64,000 bases of DNA from Macrosteles quadrilineatus (taxonomy: Eukaryota > Arthropoda > Insecta > Hemiptera > Cicadellidae), in NCBI RefSeq assembly GCF_028750875.1, contig NW_026542597.1, positions 98,678,856-98,742,855 on the forward strand. The letters run 5' to 3'. Made by a program: the position numbers and the translations under genes. Below the pieces are notes generated by a model. That model had not been told where the DNA came from and did no database searches. It saw only the letters and a program-made list of their open reading frames with translations. This document shows positions 37,144 to 48,769 of this stretch, in pieces (position 1 is the first letter of the stretch; every line of letters begins with the position of its first letter).

Positions 37144-37205
37144 TGTGATAAGAAGTTATAACATGTATGACCTTGTGATAAGGCACGGACACGTTCTGTG
37201 ATAAG
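37144..37205. promoter_or_regulatory. Three identical GATA sites in intron 1
   Basis: TGTGATAAG occurs exactly three times at 37144-37152, 37174-37182 and 37197-37205, spaced 30 and 23 bp, about 900 bp inside intron 1 from the donor. WGATAAG is the GATA-factor consensus. Identical 9-mers this close suggest an enhancer responding to GATA factors such as those of gut, fat body or blood; this is inference. Confidence 0.5.
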
Positions 37206-38079
37206 CAACCTGCTTTACATCCGTCGTCAACCTCTGCGCATCACGAAAGACAAAACAATAGTGTTGTCTATTGAATAGGTTTAATTGCTCTTGTTATCAT
37301 AATGATGCATCACATTTGTTCTGAATGTTGGCAATACAACCGAATACAATACAGAGTTGTAAGTTATGGAATCGTTAAAGTTTAATTTTGCAAAGGGATG
37401 GAAATTATTGTCCTTGGCGCTATTGACAAACAAATAAAATGTTATGCAATCCTTTGAAAACTAAAATGAGTTTCCGAACAATTTAATCTTTTATATCTGA
37501 TTACCGACGTACGTTATAGCATTGTATAAGATAGGCCAAGTGTATTTTGATTTTAACGTTTCTCTATGCTTGTTTATTTTATTCAAACTTTTCATACAAT
37601 AATCCTAAATAGTACCCATTACAAGTTTAATTAAAATCATATTTATCTCAAAAAATATTTCGCTTGAAAGCAAATTCCCTCTTTAAACAAACCATAGAGA
37701 TAAACTGAAAGCAACAGGTTGATTCCGCTCGCTGAACTAACTCTATCAGAACTGCAAACAATCTAGGTATTCGCTCTCCAATTAGCGGTCGTTTGAAGTG
37801 AGTTCGTCTGATCTTTTATTATAAACTTATCTCATATTTCCTCGTGCAACATAAATACAGTGTGTTTAAGATGTGCCAAGGATGTATAGTAATTTAAATT
37901 GTGTACTCTACAGTTTTCAAACAATCTAAATACTTATCTAAGTGATTTTCAATAATATTGCCGGATAAGTTCTAGTTAGTTGGGGAACATTTTATCACTT
38001 ATTTACGTACAGTAATTATTCTAATGATGATGGATGGATAAACAGTCTGACTACTAACAAAATAAAAACAAATCCTTAC
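37206..38079 (-). other. Start of intron 1, no further element
   Basis: AT-rich sequence directly after the donor; nothing repetitive or coding seen. Confidence 0.5.
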
Positions 38080-38239
38080 CTTTAGCCCATCCTGTAAGCA
38101 CGTTGCCCAAGTAGACCACTTTGTAGGACGGATCGTACTCCGTTATGGTAACAGATCTTCGCTTCCAAAGGCGCCCCAATCCTTGCTTCAGGGTCCTCAA
38201 TGTCCTCTCCTTGAAGTCCTTACTGTCCCCACAATCCAT
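38080..38239 (-). CDS. First coding exon of a PTB/PID-domain protein, FAM43-like (partial)
   Basis: This is the only convincing protein-coding exon in the window. Read on the minus strand it gives 53 codons plus one base. The first ~28 residues are basic (RTLKQGLGRLWKRRS), then comes the start of a PTB/PID fold (ITEYDPSYKVVYLGN, then TGWAKG). The order KRR, IT.xDPSY.V.YLGN, T..AKG is what I recall for the FAM43 family of PTB-domain proteins, which are probable adaptors that bind short peptide motifs. The start is well supported: the ATG at 38239 has G at -3 and +4, and an in-frame TAA lies three codons upstream. The exon ends at a strong donor (AAAG|GTAAGG) at 38080/38079, a phase-1 intron splitting a Gly codon. 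The open frame past the donor soon stops, as expected for intron. No later PTB exon was found at lower coordinates. Coding and donor are seen directly; the family name is by motif and would need a protein search. Confidence 0.82.
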
Positions 38240-38420
38240 GACGGCTTACACAAATTCCATCACAAAAACAATCACCCCGACACAAGTTTGAGGTTAGTCG
38301 ACGCGTTCACGACACAACAGCTGTTTCACGTGTAGACGCAAAGAACGCCGGACCTCGACTGTCGCTCTCGGCTCGGCTCAGCTGGCGACTGCTAGCGCTC
38401 TAGCGGCAACCCTGCGAACA
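38240..38420 (-). promoter_or_regulatory. GC-rich 5' UTR and probable core promoter of the PTB-domain gene
   Basis: The bases just upstream of the ATG are far richer in C, G and CpG than the surroundings, as is usual for insect 5' UTRs. No TATA box is evident. On the minus strand GCAGTC at 38392-38387 resembles an arthropod initiator, with its A at 38390. CCGCTAGAGCGC (about 38408-38397) resembles a CTCF-type core with one mismatch. A pyrimidine-rich stretch ending TTCGCAG near 38412 could also act as a splice acceptor, so an additional upstream non-coding exon is possible. The transcription start is inferred, not shown. Confidence 0.5.
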
Positions 38421-38686
38421 AAACAGGTGTCAGTCGCCTTATCATTTAATTACAATATGCATTAATATTTAACGAAGCTCGCTTATGACAATGGATTCAT
38501 ATGCATCTCAATTGCCGTCTTTTGCGACTTTAGATAAAGAGTTGTAAATTCCGGACTTGGCGGAGTTTCACTGCGTAGTTGCTTTTACCACTTGCTTATC
38601 TATACTTCTAGTAACACACATCATTGTAATAGGTGTAAGATGAATTTTAAATCTAGTTAATTTTAAACCCATAAATAAATCTGTCT

Positions 38687-39462
38687 AGATTAGGAGAGGA
38701 GCCACCTTACGATTGGGAGAGGTACCACCTTAAGATTAGGAGAGGTGCCATCTTGATTAAGAGAGGTGCCACCTTAAGATTAGGATAGGAGCCACCTTAA
38801 GATTAAGAGAGGAGCTACCTTAAGATTAGGAGAGGTGCCATCTTAAGATAGGATAGGTGCCACCTTAAGATTAGGAGAGGAGCCACCTTAAGATTAAGAG
38901 AGGAGCTACCTTAAGATTAGGAGAGGTGCCATCTTAAGATAGGATAGGTGCCACCTTAAGATTAGGAGAGGAGCCACCTTAAGATTAAGAGAGGTGCCAC
39001 ATTAAGAACAGGAGAGGTACCACCTTAAGATTAAGAGAGGAGCTACCTTAAGATTAGGAGAGGTACCACCTTATGATAAGGAGAGGAGCCACATTAAGAT
39101 TAGGAGAAGTACCGCCTTAAGATTAAGAGAGGAGCTACCTTAAGATTAAGAGAGGTACCACCTTATGATAAGGAGAGGTGCCACCTTAAGACCAGGAGAG
39201 GTACCACCTTAAGAATAGAAGAAGAACCACCTGAAGATTACGAGAGGTGCCCCCTTAAGATTAGGAGAGGTGCCACCTTAAGAACAGGAGAGGTACCACC
39301 TTAAGATTAAGAGAGGATCTACCTTGAGGTACCACCTTATGATAAGGAGAGGTGCCACCTTAAGAACAGGAGAGGTACCACCTTAAGAATAGAAGAGGAA
39401 CCACCTGAAGATTACGAGAGGTGCCCCCTTAAGATTAGGAGAGGTGCCACCTTAAGATTAGA
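38687..39462. repeat. Minisatellite, 23-bp unit, about 33 copies, with higher-order repeats
   Basis: The consensus unit is CCACCTTAAGATTAGGAGAG followed by GTG, with recurrent variants (TAAGAG, AACAGGAG, TGATAAGG, GAATAGAAG, GAGCTACC). Variants occur in blocks. A run of about 92 bp (four units) at 38795-38886 is repeated directly at 38887-38978. A run of about 174 bp starting CCACCTTATGATAAGG at 39158 recurs at 39332. The array therefore grew by duplicating groups of units. It begins about 450 bp upstream of the PTB-gene ATG and so lies in its 5' flank. Confidence 0.95.
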
Positions 39463-40819
39463 GAGGAACTGCCAGCAGACATGTGAAGAGGAATTCTTGT
39501 GTTATGTATTTCGTAAAATTCGAGATCCTTTACTCCAGTATAACTGTACGGGATTAGGACATACAAGTAATTTAAATGTGTTTGTATTGTTACGTTATTT
39601 ATGATATAATATTGTTACATGTTTGCATACTGACGGCTTTATAATTACCAAAGTAAAATTATTACTGTACTGTATGTAAACAATTTTTTGTACACTACTT
39701 CACCTAAACTGTCTTTATCTTCTCAATGAATAGATCAGGGAAACCGGACAAATTTGTTACAATCAGGTCAGTTTGTATTTAAGTATTTTATTTATCACCA
39801 GTGTAACTGCGCATCTTAGTCAATGATTGCATACAACTTAAACTGTTTTATGGTAATTATATGCTTTCAAAGTATCGTAGCAAAGTAGAACACTTCTTTG
39901 TCAACATAATATTAAAATCAACTTAATTCTTTAACAATGAAGGCAACAAGTTTTGGAGTTTTGCATCAGGGGTTAGTAAATTGCAACATCATCACATCTA
40001 CAAGATATACACAATTTTGTAATATGATCATGTAATTCACAACATTGATTGAATCCATCAGTACACGATATACAATAGCGGTTCTATCCAGCGATAATAG
40101 CATCAGCTGAGCTTAACTGATGAAACGTTTGATTGTCTCTCATGGCCGATATTGCTCGCAACTTCCATTAAACGATTAATCTGTTGGGCAAGTTGTGTAA
40201 TGCTAAAACAAATAATCACTTAAATATCGATAACTGTTTGTTTATAACTGGACAGTATTGTTTAGACAACTAATGAATGGTTTTTGTAAAGGATAAAAGG
40301 TTTGTATAAAATAAATATACAATACTTATTCCATTGTCTGTGGTTTAGCACAATCCTTGTCATGGTAGTAATGTCAAGAGACAACTAAACAGTTTTACAG
40401 CGTTGGTAGCTGTAAGCTTTGTAAACATATCGTAGCGATTCGAAACAACTGTTTGCTACACTTGTAACGTTATTGACAAATCACCTTCGGTATTTGTAAA
40501 TACAGTATCAATGATGATTCCACATCGTCACAGAAGATAAACAAACGGATTGTAAATTAAAGAAGGGTGTATATTTGAAGTGCCGTTCAACACTTACACT
40601 TAAACTCTTTTGCATACTACAAACATTTATAAATATTTCAGGTTTTACTTATTTACACTCATGTGTTTTATTTACAACACACAACAAAGTGAATATAGCG
40701 AAAAATGTTGAAAAACGTACCTAATATATTTTATCGACACCGACACAAAAATATGCTAGACGTGTTTTTCATGATTTAGGCCTACTTAATACTTTAATAA
40801 TTTTCAATGAAATTGTGGC
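39463..40819. other. Non-coding, nothing recognised
   Basis: AT-rich intergenic DNA with one TAGGCCTA at 40777-40784. No gene or repeat supported. Confidence 0.5.
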
Positions 40820-41113
40820 CATACAAAGTAGGTATTTTAAGCCAAGTATGAATGGAGATGAGTGTAGGATGAGTGGTGCGATCTTGTAGTCTTGTTAGTG
40901 ACTAAGGCCGACATGTCCTTAGAAGCAGCTGTTAATTTACCATACAGCTAATGGACACTAAGGGACCTACAGTTTATAGTGGAATCCGAACCACATTTCT
41001 GCCTTGGTATATACGAATTGGTCTAATTATCAGGATAGTACTGCGGATAGTCGTAGTACTCACTCTTGCGGACGTTAATCCATACCAGGGAGTATCACAT
41101 TCATAGTGTATGC
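40820..41113 (-). mobile_element. SINE-like repeat, family B, nearly full copy
   Basis: Read on the minus strand it runs CCTGGTATGGATTAACGTCC, ACTACGACTATCCGCAGTAC, ATGTGGTTCGGATTCCAC, AACTGTAGGTCCCTTAG, GTCGGCCTTAGTCACTAACA, CTCATCCTACACTCATC and TTAAAATACCTACTTTGTATG. The plus-strand copy at 46352-46690 is the same down its whole length. GTGGTTCGGATTCCAC has a box B-like core. The 3' part is shared with family A, so both families probably use the same LINE machinery. Confidence 0.85.
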
Positions 41114-42899
41114 CTATTAACACCGTGTTTCATTCCAGTCTTATCATTTGCAAACTAAGTACAAATTATTATCGTGGACCTACGGATTCGATATTTTCGT
41201 TCCAGGCATACTGCTCTGCTGGTACGTGGCATATTCTGCAATAACTTACTCAATTTAATATTTTCCAATAAATAAATCAAGAAAATAAATCAATTATGCA
41301 ACTCTTTGAAACTAAATCATTCTTATGTGCATCAATCGAAATGCCCAAGGCTGTAATACACCCTCGGTCAAAGAACAAGCAAACTCACTGGCTATTCACA
41401 CCTTTCATTATCTCCACTCAATCCGTCTCCGTTCCTAGAACCAGCGCATAACACATGTTAGGTCCAGTCTCCAGTGATTGCTTACCTTCATTACGTAACG
41501 GACTGGTCTGCAGCGCTATCTCTCGGAGAATCCGGAACTGCTATGATACGTGTCATTACGGTGACGTACGAGCTCTGTTACGCAAGCTACGCGCTAAATA
41601 ATGCATAGCGTAGTACGTAGCTACGCGGCTACGCAGCTTTTGTCTGCAGCGCACGCGGGGATGATTCTGATTCAGGAAGTGAATGTTCTAGGATTGCTAG
41701 ACCATTGTTCTGCTGACGGTTTATTATCATAGATTAGATCGCAATAATTGAGTTTCGAGTATTGTTTTTAAAATTGGCCGCATCAGATACTGTAGATGGA
41801 AATAGTTCACGTCCCTTACGTCCTGAGGTGGCCGAGGTGGGTACGAGTTGTACCTGAACTCTCGACGTCCTGATGGGTGACAACCTCTTGGACGACCAAC
41901 AAACATGTTTTGTTCATGTAATGCGCATCATCTATCAAACACCTTAAAGCACTCACTAGTATCAAACGTCTAGAAATAGCATCAGTGTAAATTTACCGCA
42001 CCTATTTTAAGAACATAAAAGTAAATAATAAGTAAACAAAAATGTAAACAAACAAACTATTGTCAATTGCATTGACTAGCTGTTGTTCGCTAAATTAATC
42101 GAATAAGGTTAACTTCTTTAGACGTGTAAGGCCCTTTGGAAATCGGTTGTGGGACAGAGTCCTAAGAGAATTCGTTCATACCAGTAATTTTTGGCAAATC
42201 TACACGCTCTCCGAGCTTCGTTTTGACGGGCCATATGCCTATAATTTTATTTGGTTAATGGCCTTAACTATTTACATTAAGTTTGATTGTATCAATCACT
42301 TTAGAATACTGTACTACCATTGGACACAGAAGTTGTATTAATAGTCAAAGATACTACCTATTTGGTACTAACAGTAGGTGGCAAATCTTTGGATTCATTT
42401 AATTAACTCTTTTGCATTATGCTTTCTCTTGTCAATGCACTCTACAGATTTCTCTGTCTGCAAAAACGATGTGAATGCGAGTTCAATTCCCACCATTGAA
42501 CCATTGAAGCCCCAGTTTACTGTGGTGTGAAGGCTAAGGTCCATGGCTGACATTTTCGCACGAACCGACCTAATTTCACCCTAATTACAGGTTTCAATGA
42601 GAATTTGGAAATATTTTCGAATTGTCATGTCTGAGGGAAATAAGCAATGCCATTGATTGTATATCGTTCTTATTATGTCTAGTAACAACATCGGAGACTG
42701 AGATTATACACGCTTGTTTGTTTGGGTTAATGAAAGCACTATGATTAATTTGGGTTTAACGATCAAACGTAATAATATAGGATTTGGATGTAAAATTGAC
42801 GTACTGTAAAATAAAAGTAGTTCGATTTTGATACAATGCACGTTAGTTATTATCCTAGTGCCACAATATCTTACCAACTATTAACCAACGGTGCGGTTT
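41114..42899. other. Non-coding; CpG-rich TACGC-repeat pocket at 41570-41660
   Basis: Around 41575-41640 the words GTTACGCAAGCTACGCGCTA, TAGCGTAGTACGTAGCTACG and CGGCTACGCAGC can fold on each other. GTCTGCAGCGC occurs directly repeated near 41508 and 41643. This may be one end of an unrecognised element. A weak box B-like GAGTTCAATTCCC stands near 42481. Confidence 0.4.
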
Positions 42900-43151
42900 C
42901 AGAGGCAGATCCAATTGCCACTTTACCCCCCTCCCCCTCCCCCGAGACTTTGGTAAATAAATCTAATTAAAATACTATAGTTTTAAATTTTTAAATCATG
43001 TTTTTGTCCCTAGATTGTCTAAAAACTAGTTTTCGGTTCAAATTTTCCAAAATTACCCAGGGGTTGTTTTCCCCTCTCTCTCCTCTATACCCCCAGGACG
43101 TTTACCCTTTATCCACTTCCCCCCAAAAATTATATCTTGGATCCGCCACTG
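42900..43151. mobile_element. hAT-like MITE with CAGTGGCGGATCCA ends
   Basis: The left end CAGAGGCAGATCCAA and the reverse-complemented right end CAGTGGCGGATCCAA match at 13 of 15 positions. Both are followed by C- or G-rich tracts (ACCCCCCTCCCCC and GGGGGGAAGTGG). CAGTGGCGGATCC-type ends are common among animal hAT MITEs. Flanking 8-mers do not match clearly, so it is old. No open frame. Confidence 0.7.
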
Positions 43152-46100
43152 GGTAATTCATGTGTTAAAGTAAAAAAAATCGCAATTACTCTTAGTCGAG
43201 TACGACATTTTTCTAATGCAAACCTTTGACTACAGCGGCTGTTATGAATCTACACCTACATTCATCATCTATTGTTTTACGACTTATTTAGTCATTAAAT
43301 CAAAGTTTAAATCAAGTTGATGACTCAGTGGGTGCCATTGTTCTCAACAAAGTGCCATCTACGTCACCATGACGGATGGCTTACGTAAACCATGAAACCT
43401 ACAAACTGCCAACTTTGACTAAGTGACGGATACATTTTTAACTTGTCCAGAATGGTTTCTAATGTTTATTCTTGTTATTTAAACTTCACTACACGTTGTG
43501 AACGTTTAATTTAACTATATAGTCTGTTAACAAAATTTAGGTGGTTTAGGTTTTTAAGGGTAAGATTTCCTGGGTTCCCCACCACTTTTGCCACTAAAGC
43601 CAAATAATGTCAACTGACAAATGTCAGCTGTTGTTGCAAAATTAGGGCGAGGTGGAGGAGATGAAATGTCCTAAATTTTATGAACGGAGTACTTTTAGAG
43701 ACCTTTAAGCGAACGAAACCTAAAAAATACCTAGAGAAGACATATTTGTAAATTGTATGACAAATCCTAATGTTTTCAAGCATTGATTATCACCATCACC
43801 CAAGGCTTCTACGTCAATCACACACAAAACATTCGGAGACTAGTTTTACGAAATGTTTACACAGTCATTAACGCTTAATGGCGTCTGCGTCAAACGTAGG
43901 AAAAATTACCACCAGCAAGTACAAGTAAATAAACAGAAGACTTACGAGGAGTGTGTTCTGTAGGTGTGAGCTGTGGAGTGGACAACGACAACAACAACAG
44001 TGGTTATGAAATTCAGGACAACAACAACAACACACACTTGGAGTGTAACGCGAAAAATTAGTTCATTAACATTCTAAATTGAGGAAAAGGCTTGCTTACA
44101 TAGGTGTGAAATCACCCTAAGAGAGTATGTTTAACCTATGGTAAAGTGTTCTATTAAAAATCCACGAAACGTCAGTATCAGACAATAAACCAACCAGAAA
44201 CCAGTCACTATAGTAATTGATTTCAGATATACAGAAAGTAGTGTTAACTATGGTCTATGCTATGAAAATTAAGTGTTTAGGTAACATTTCAATGTGAGTG
44301 CCTAGGATAAATAAGTTTAATAAAAAATATAGAAAACTAAATTAATTTATGAATACGTAAAAGGAAAATGTATACATGTATAAGCACAATCTGAAAAAGG
44401 AAATCCTGCAGAAAATGCAGAGTATATTGAGGATACTACGTGACATCACGAATACAAGTGGAAAGTCCAAAAGAATGAAATAACATTTATGATGGATAAG
44501 GATGTTTGGTAAAAAATAAGAATTAAGAATGGAAATGAGGATTTAAGGATAATCCTACGAAATTAGCCTGAGAAAAGCCAAGCCACGAAAAAACATAGTT
44601 TCATTCATCAACAAAACTCTTCACAGACAATTATTGCACTGTTGTTTTATTAACTTAATTCCAACACTAACAAATTGAAAGTATCAATGTCATTTATCTA
44701 AAAATATCGAGACTGGAATAGCTTAAAAACAATCCACTTTCTACATACAGTAATTACATTAACAGAATCAATGACAATTACATAAAACAGCTGACTCTAG
44801 GTTACATAAAACAAAATAACAGAAGGTTTCAAGTTACTTCTGTTGGGTTGGTATCAATGATGTATGACGTCATAGTCACAGAACATCCTGATGTAAAAAA
44901 CGTGAATGTTTTATTCCACGTTCAACAATCTATAGAGATATTTGTATATTAATAGACAACATTGTTCCCAAAATAATCGACAATTATCAATTGCCTTTTA
45001 TCTATAACACTTCTAAATCAATTTAACCTGTAGAGTTTTCAATTGGAATTCACTTAGATAAGTGAGTTTACATAAAGTGATTGAAAGATACAAGATGGCT
45101 TTCTTTTAAAATTTGTTTGAAATTTACTATAAATGGGAATATGGGCAGACGTGGACATTGTTTTTACGCTTAAAGTACATTGTTTTTGAAGTTAAAGAAA
45201 TTCTAGCAAGCTAGAAGAAGTATTTTCGTTTATAAATAGCTCCTGGAAGAATAACAAAATGGTAGACAAATAATAAATTTATATTTTATAAATTAAATTT
45301 TTCTGAAGTTAAAACAATAGCCTATAGTTAGATAGAGAAATTCATTTTTGTTTGATATATTTCCTCTGCTTGTGTTAAAACAATTCTATTGAACTGAGCT
45401 AGGCGATTCCATTTAATTCTATAAAATTCTCTATGCTAAAGTAAAACAATTCTAAAATGATGAGGACAAATTATTTTCGCTTAACAATCTTTTAGATCTT
45501 TTTCTAAAATGTAGTAAAATTATCCTAATGAAAGACTTAATGTTAACGCCAATGCCTTTGCACACTTTCTTATGATATTTGTTGTAAACTAACTAATATA
45601 GATTACAAATATGATGTAACGAAAATATTTCCGAATATAAAACCTTTAATCCAGACAATTTTCCATCACTACAATAGTATTGAGCTGCAACGTTTGTGTT
45701 TGTACGTTTTTAGAACTCACCTAATTGTGTTAGTTGCACCTATAATATTATGGTGTGATAACAAGAAGTTATACTAATACACGAAAACAGTTCAGGACTG
45801 TCACAAGTATCCTTGACTAAAAACGTACAATTTAACACGGAAATGCTGAAACTTAGAGATACAACAATGTTTAAATTTGCTCAACACATAAAATAGAGAC
45901 AAGTTTCCATAAAAATTATCTGCGGTGTGTGGAAAGTTTGTTGCCAACAGAGGTTTAATGGCTGTAAACATTTACAAACACCCGCGCTAACGGCTGTATC
46001 TGTCAAAATACAGCTGTAAAGAAATTGTAGTCGGATGATCACGGAACTAACACATGTCTCCGCTATTTTATGCGAGTTTAATTGCAACGAATGACCTAAA

Positions 46101-46351
46101 TTTCGGCGTAAAAAATCAGCAATGAAGAAAACCTTTTGCATTCTGTTTATGTTTGCAGCGGTATTTTATATTATCGGAACTGTTGATCTAGTGTTTAAAA
46201 CGGGGATTTATACTTCAGAGAATCGGGTTAAAGTCCTGCCCTGTATTAATAATGTCAAAGCTCGTTTGTTTGACAAAACACTTTCTGAATTTTTTTAAAG
46301 ACATGTCGTCCTGTAATCCAGCTACTAGGAGGTCACGAATTGTGGATAATT
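43152..46351. other. Non-coding; imperfect stem at 43354-43380 and an (AAC)n microsatellite at 43985-44030
   Basis: GCCATC-TA-CGTCA at 43354-43366 mirrors TGACG-GATGGC at 43370-43380, giving an 11-bp stem with a 2-base bulge and a CCA loop. ACAACGACAACAACAACAG and a second ACAACAACAACAACA run form a short interrupted microsatellite. Nothing else was recognised. Confidence 0.45.
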
Positions 46352-46690
46352 ATAGGGATGCACTGTGGATGCGATGCTACCTGGTGTGGATTAACGTCCG
46401 CACTAGTGAGTACTACGACTATCCGCAGTACTATCCTAATAATTAGACCAATTCGTTAATTACGAGGAAAATATGTGGTTCGGATTCCACAATAAACTGT
46501 AGGTCCCTTAGTTGCTATTAGCTGTATGGGCTATTAATTAACAGCTGTGTCTAAGGAACATGTCGGCCTTAGTCATTAACAAGACTACAAGATCGCGCCA
46601 CTCATCCTACACTCATCCTTCACTCATATTTGGGTTAAAATACGCACATAGTGGCGTCCCCATCTTAAATAATTGAATTGATTGATAAAG
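46352..46690 (+). mobile_element. SINE-like repeat, family B, full copy with family A tail
   Basis: Starts near ATAGGGATGCACTGTGGATG and runs through TGGATTAACGTCCGCACTAG, ATGTGGTTCGGATTCCAC and GTCGGCCTTAGTCATTAACA. It ends CTCATCCTTCACTCATATTT, GGGTTAAAATACGCAC, GTGGCGTCCCCATCTTAAAT and ATTGATTGATA. The last 100 bases are close to the family A SINE at 5877-6165, while the first 230 are close to the minus-strand copy at 40820. Open frames inside (46252-46446) are by-products. Confidence 0.88.
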
Positions 46691-48193
46691 TTTGGCGTGT
46701 TAAATTTCTAACATATTCATAATGAATCATTGAAACACATACATTTTTGTAAACATTCAATAAACTACCTTAACCGACGACCTAACACCAATCAATGCGT
46801 ATTCCATCAAATTGGCACGTCGAAACAATTATGGTAATGGTAAAAATGGCACCTCGTGTTGCAACTAATTATGGTCGGAGGCTGTAATTGGGACCAATTA
46901 GAAAGCTAACGAGATGACCCCCGACCCCACAATGGTGCGACTGCGGAATAAGAAGGCCCGAGAGCCAGGACTATACACGTCTTCAAATGTCCTAAAGTGG
47001 AAAACACCACAGGTTAAATGCTCGTTTATATATGGTTCTAATGGATCAGAAGAAGACAATAAAAAATTAATTGTGTCTAGTAAAGTTAGGTTGGAAGATT
47101 GCAATTTGTTTCTTGGCATTTTACTTGTTTTAAATTATTGGTTCTGACCTAATAAAACGACCATAAGCAAAAGCTTGTCCTCAAGAATCATAATAAACAG
47201 TACAGAAAAGCCAAGATTGTAAAAGACATCCTAAATCGGGCGAAATACATTTAATCTTGATTGTTTAACAAGTATTATAGTTGAAATGTTTACCATCCAA
47301 AGTTGATGATATCACGAAAGTAACACACAATTATCACGTGAATTCTAACATCATTTGTGTAAATAGTTTGACGGAGTTCACTTATTTATTTTAAACCCAC
47401 ATTCTTTATGTTTGATTTCACTGATCTAGACAATGCTCTGTCGAATCCAACTGCACTTAAATAAATAAACTCCCTTATGTATCCGTCATACTATTGATAC
47501 AGCTAAGCATAAGCTGAATACAATTTCAAGGGAATTTCCATTGTGATATATATTATTATACATTAATTAATCTGTTAATGTGAATAGTGCGTTTTCTTGT
47601 TTACTATTTTCTTGTTATTCTCTATTTTAAACTATTTTATAAAGATACGACTTTTCTTTTTTCCTGTGGTATCCTAACCATGAAGTACAGAGCAATTTTT
47701 AACATTTAGGCCTAATTTCATGTTAGGGAAAAAGTCGACGTAAACTCACACAAACGAATACTGTAACAGTATCAGAAGACAATGATTAGCTGGCCTCAGC
47801 GTCATCGAGGTTTGATATAGGGAAGAAAATATCACCGTCAAATAGTAACGAGACTAGAGTTTGTACAGTTGTTACAACAAACTACTCAAACTCAAAATAT
47901 CAACAATTCCGAAAAATAAACGTTAATATTACTCTAGATAATTTTGAGATCAAGTTTTTTTAATCCAGGATAAGTAATTTAAACACTGTGTTCAAGGACA
48001 GCTAGAACCAGAATGTAGCTCCAAAGAAGACTATTGTATATTTTCATATAGAACTTTAACATAATTTTTTTTCAAGATACACGCCAACAACAAAGTTACT
48101 GTTGTCAGTAACTTTAAATTTTGTAAATGGAATTACATAATGCGTACTCTAAAAATTACGTTTTAGTGTAGCATCGAGTCACTTAACATATAA
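46691..48193. other. Non-coding, nothing recognised
   Basis: Overlapping frames at 46898-47147 on both strands show no known protein. One TAGGCCTA at 47707-47714. Confidence 0.45.
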
Positions 48194-48285
48194 ATAAGAG
48201 GTTAATTTACCTTAGTATCGTCTAGTATCACCTTAAAGGAGGTATAATAGTCACAAGACGATACTAAGGTAAATTAACCTCTTAT
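48194..48285. repeat. Perfect 30-bp inverted repeat with 32-base loop
   Basis: The left arm begins ATAAGAGGTTAATTTACCTT (48194-48223) and the right arm ends AAGGTAAATTAACCTCTTAT (48256-48285), with all 30 bases complementary. A transcript would fold into a hairpin of pre-miRNA size but with an unusually perfect stem. Confidence 0.92.
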
Positions 48286-48769
48286 CTTAAAATTAGACTC
48301 TTAAAGACTTCCCACTTTACAAGAAGACATTCTGCATGAAATTTGAGTTTTGGATGTTCAGTGAACAACCTGAATGGACATGTCTTAACCTAAAAATGTG
48401 AAGGCCATTTTAAATTACTTGCAATAAGGGAAGGATTTCCAAATTACATACTCTACTACTTTAGCTCCAGAATCGGCTTCCCAAACATACAAGTTTGAAG
48501 GCTATTTCTCGAAAATTGATAAATAAAATAAAAATTAAAAATATATAAATTTTACCAACTGCATACTTTGCACTATAACCGCGATTCAAGCCTCTGAGGT
48601 GGTTTGGCCTTGAACTGTCGTCTGTACAACTTATAGCCACTGTATGGTGGGGAGTTATGCATTGACTAAGGTTTATAATCAATGGTTATAGACTACGTGA
48701 TGCAGTTAATAACCATGCAGCTGTGATGTGCATGCAAAAGTAGTTGATGAAGAAGCGAACTAAGTTGTC
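48286..48769. other. Non-coding, nothing recognised
   Basis: AT-rich with short minus-strand frame at 48461-48682 of no recognisable family. Confidence 0.4.

Larger units (their letters stand above)
1..38079 (-). other. Probable long first intron of the PTB-domain gene
   Basis: The donor at 38079 reads into this interval on the minus strand and no matching downstream exon could be recognised before the window ends. If that is right, intron 1 exceeds 38 kb. It is AT-rich, stop-codon dense and filled with repeats, which are listed separately. A short exon of fewer than ~40 codons could have been missed, and independent genes inside the intron cannot be excluded. Confidence 0.5.

Noticed and set aside
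38687..39462. CRISPR array
   Set aside because: Repeats are directly adjacent without unique spacers, and the context is eukaryotic.
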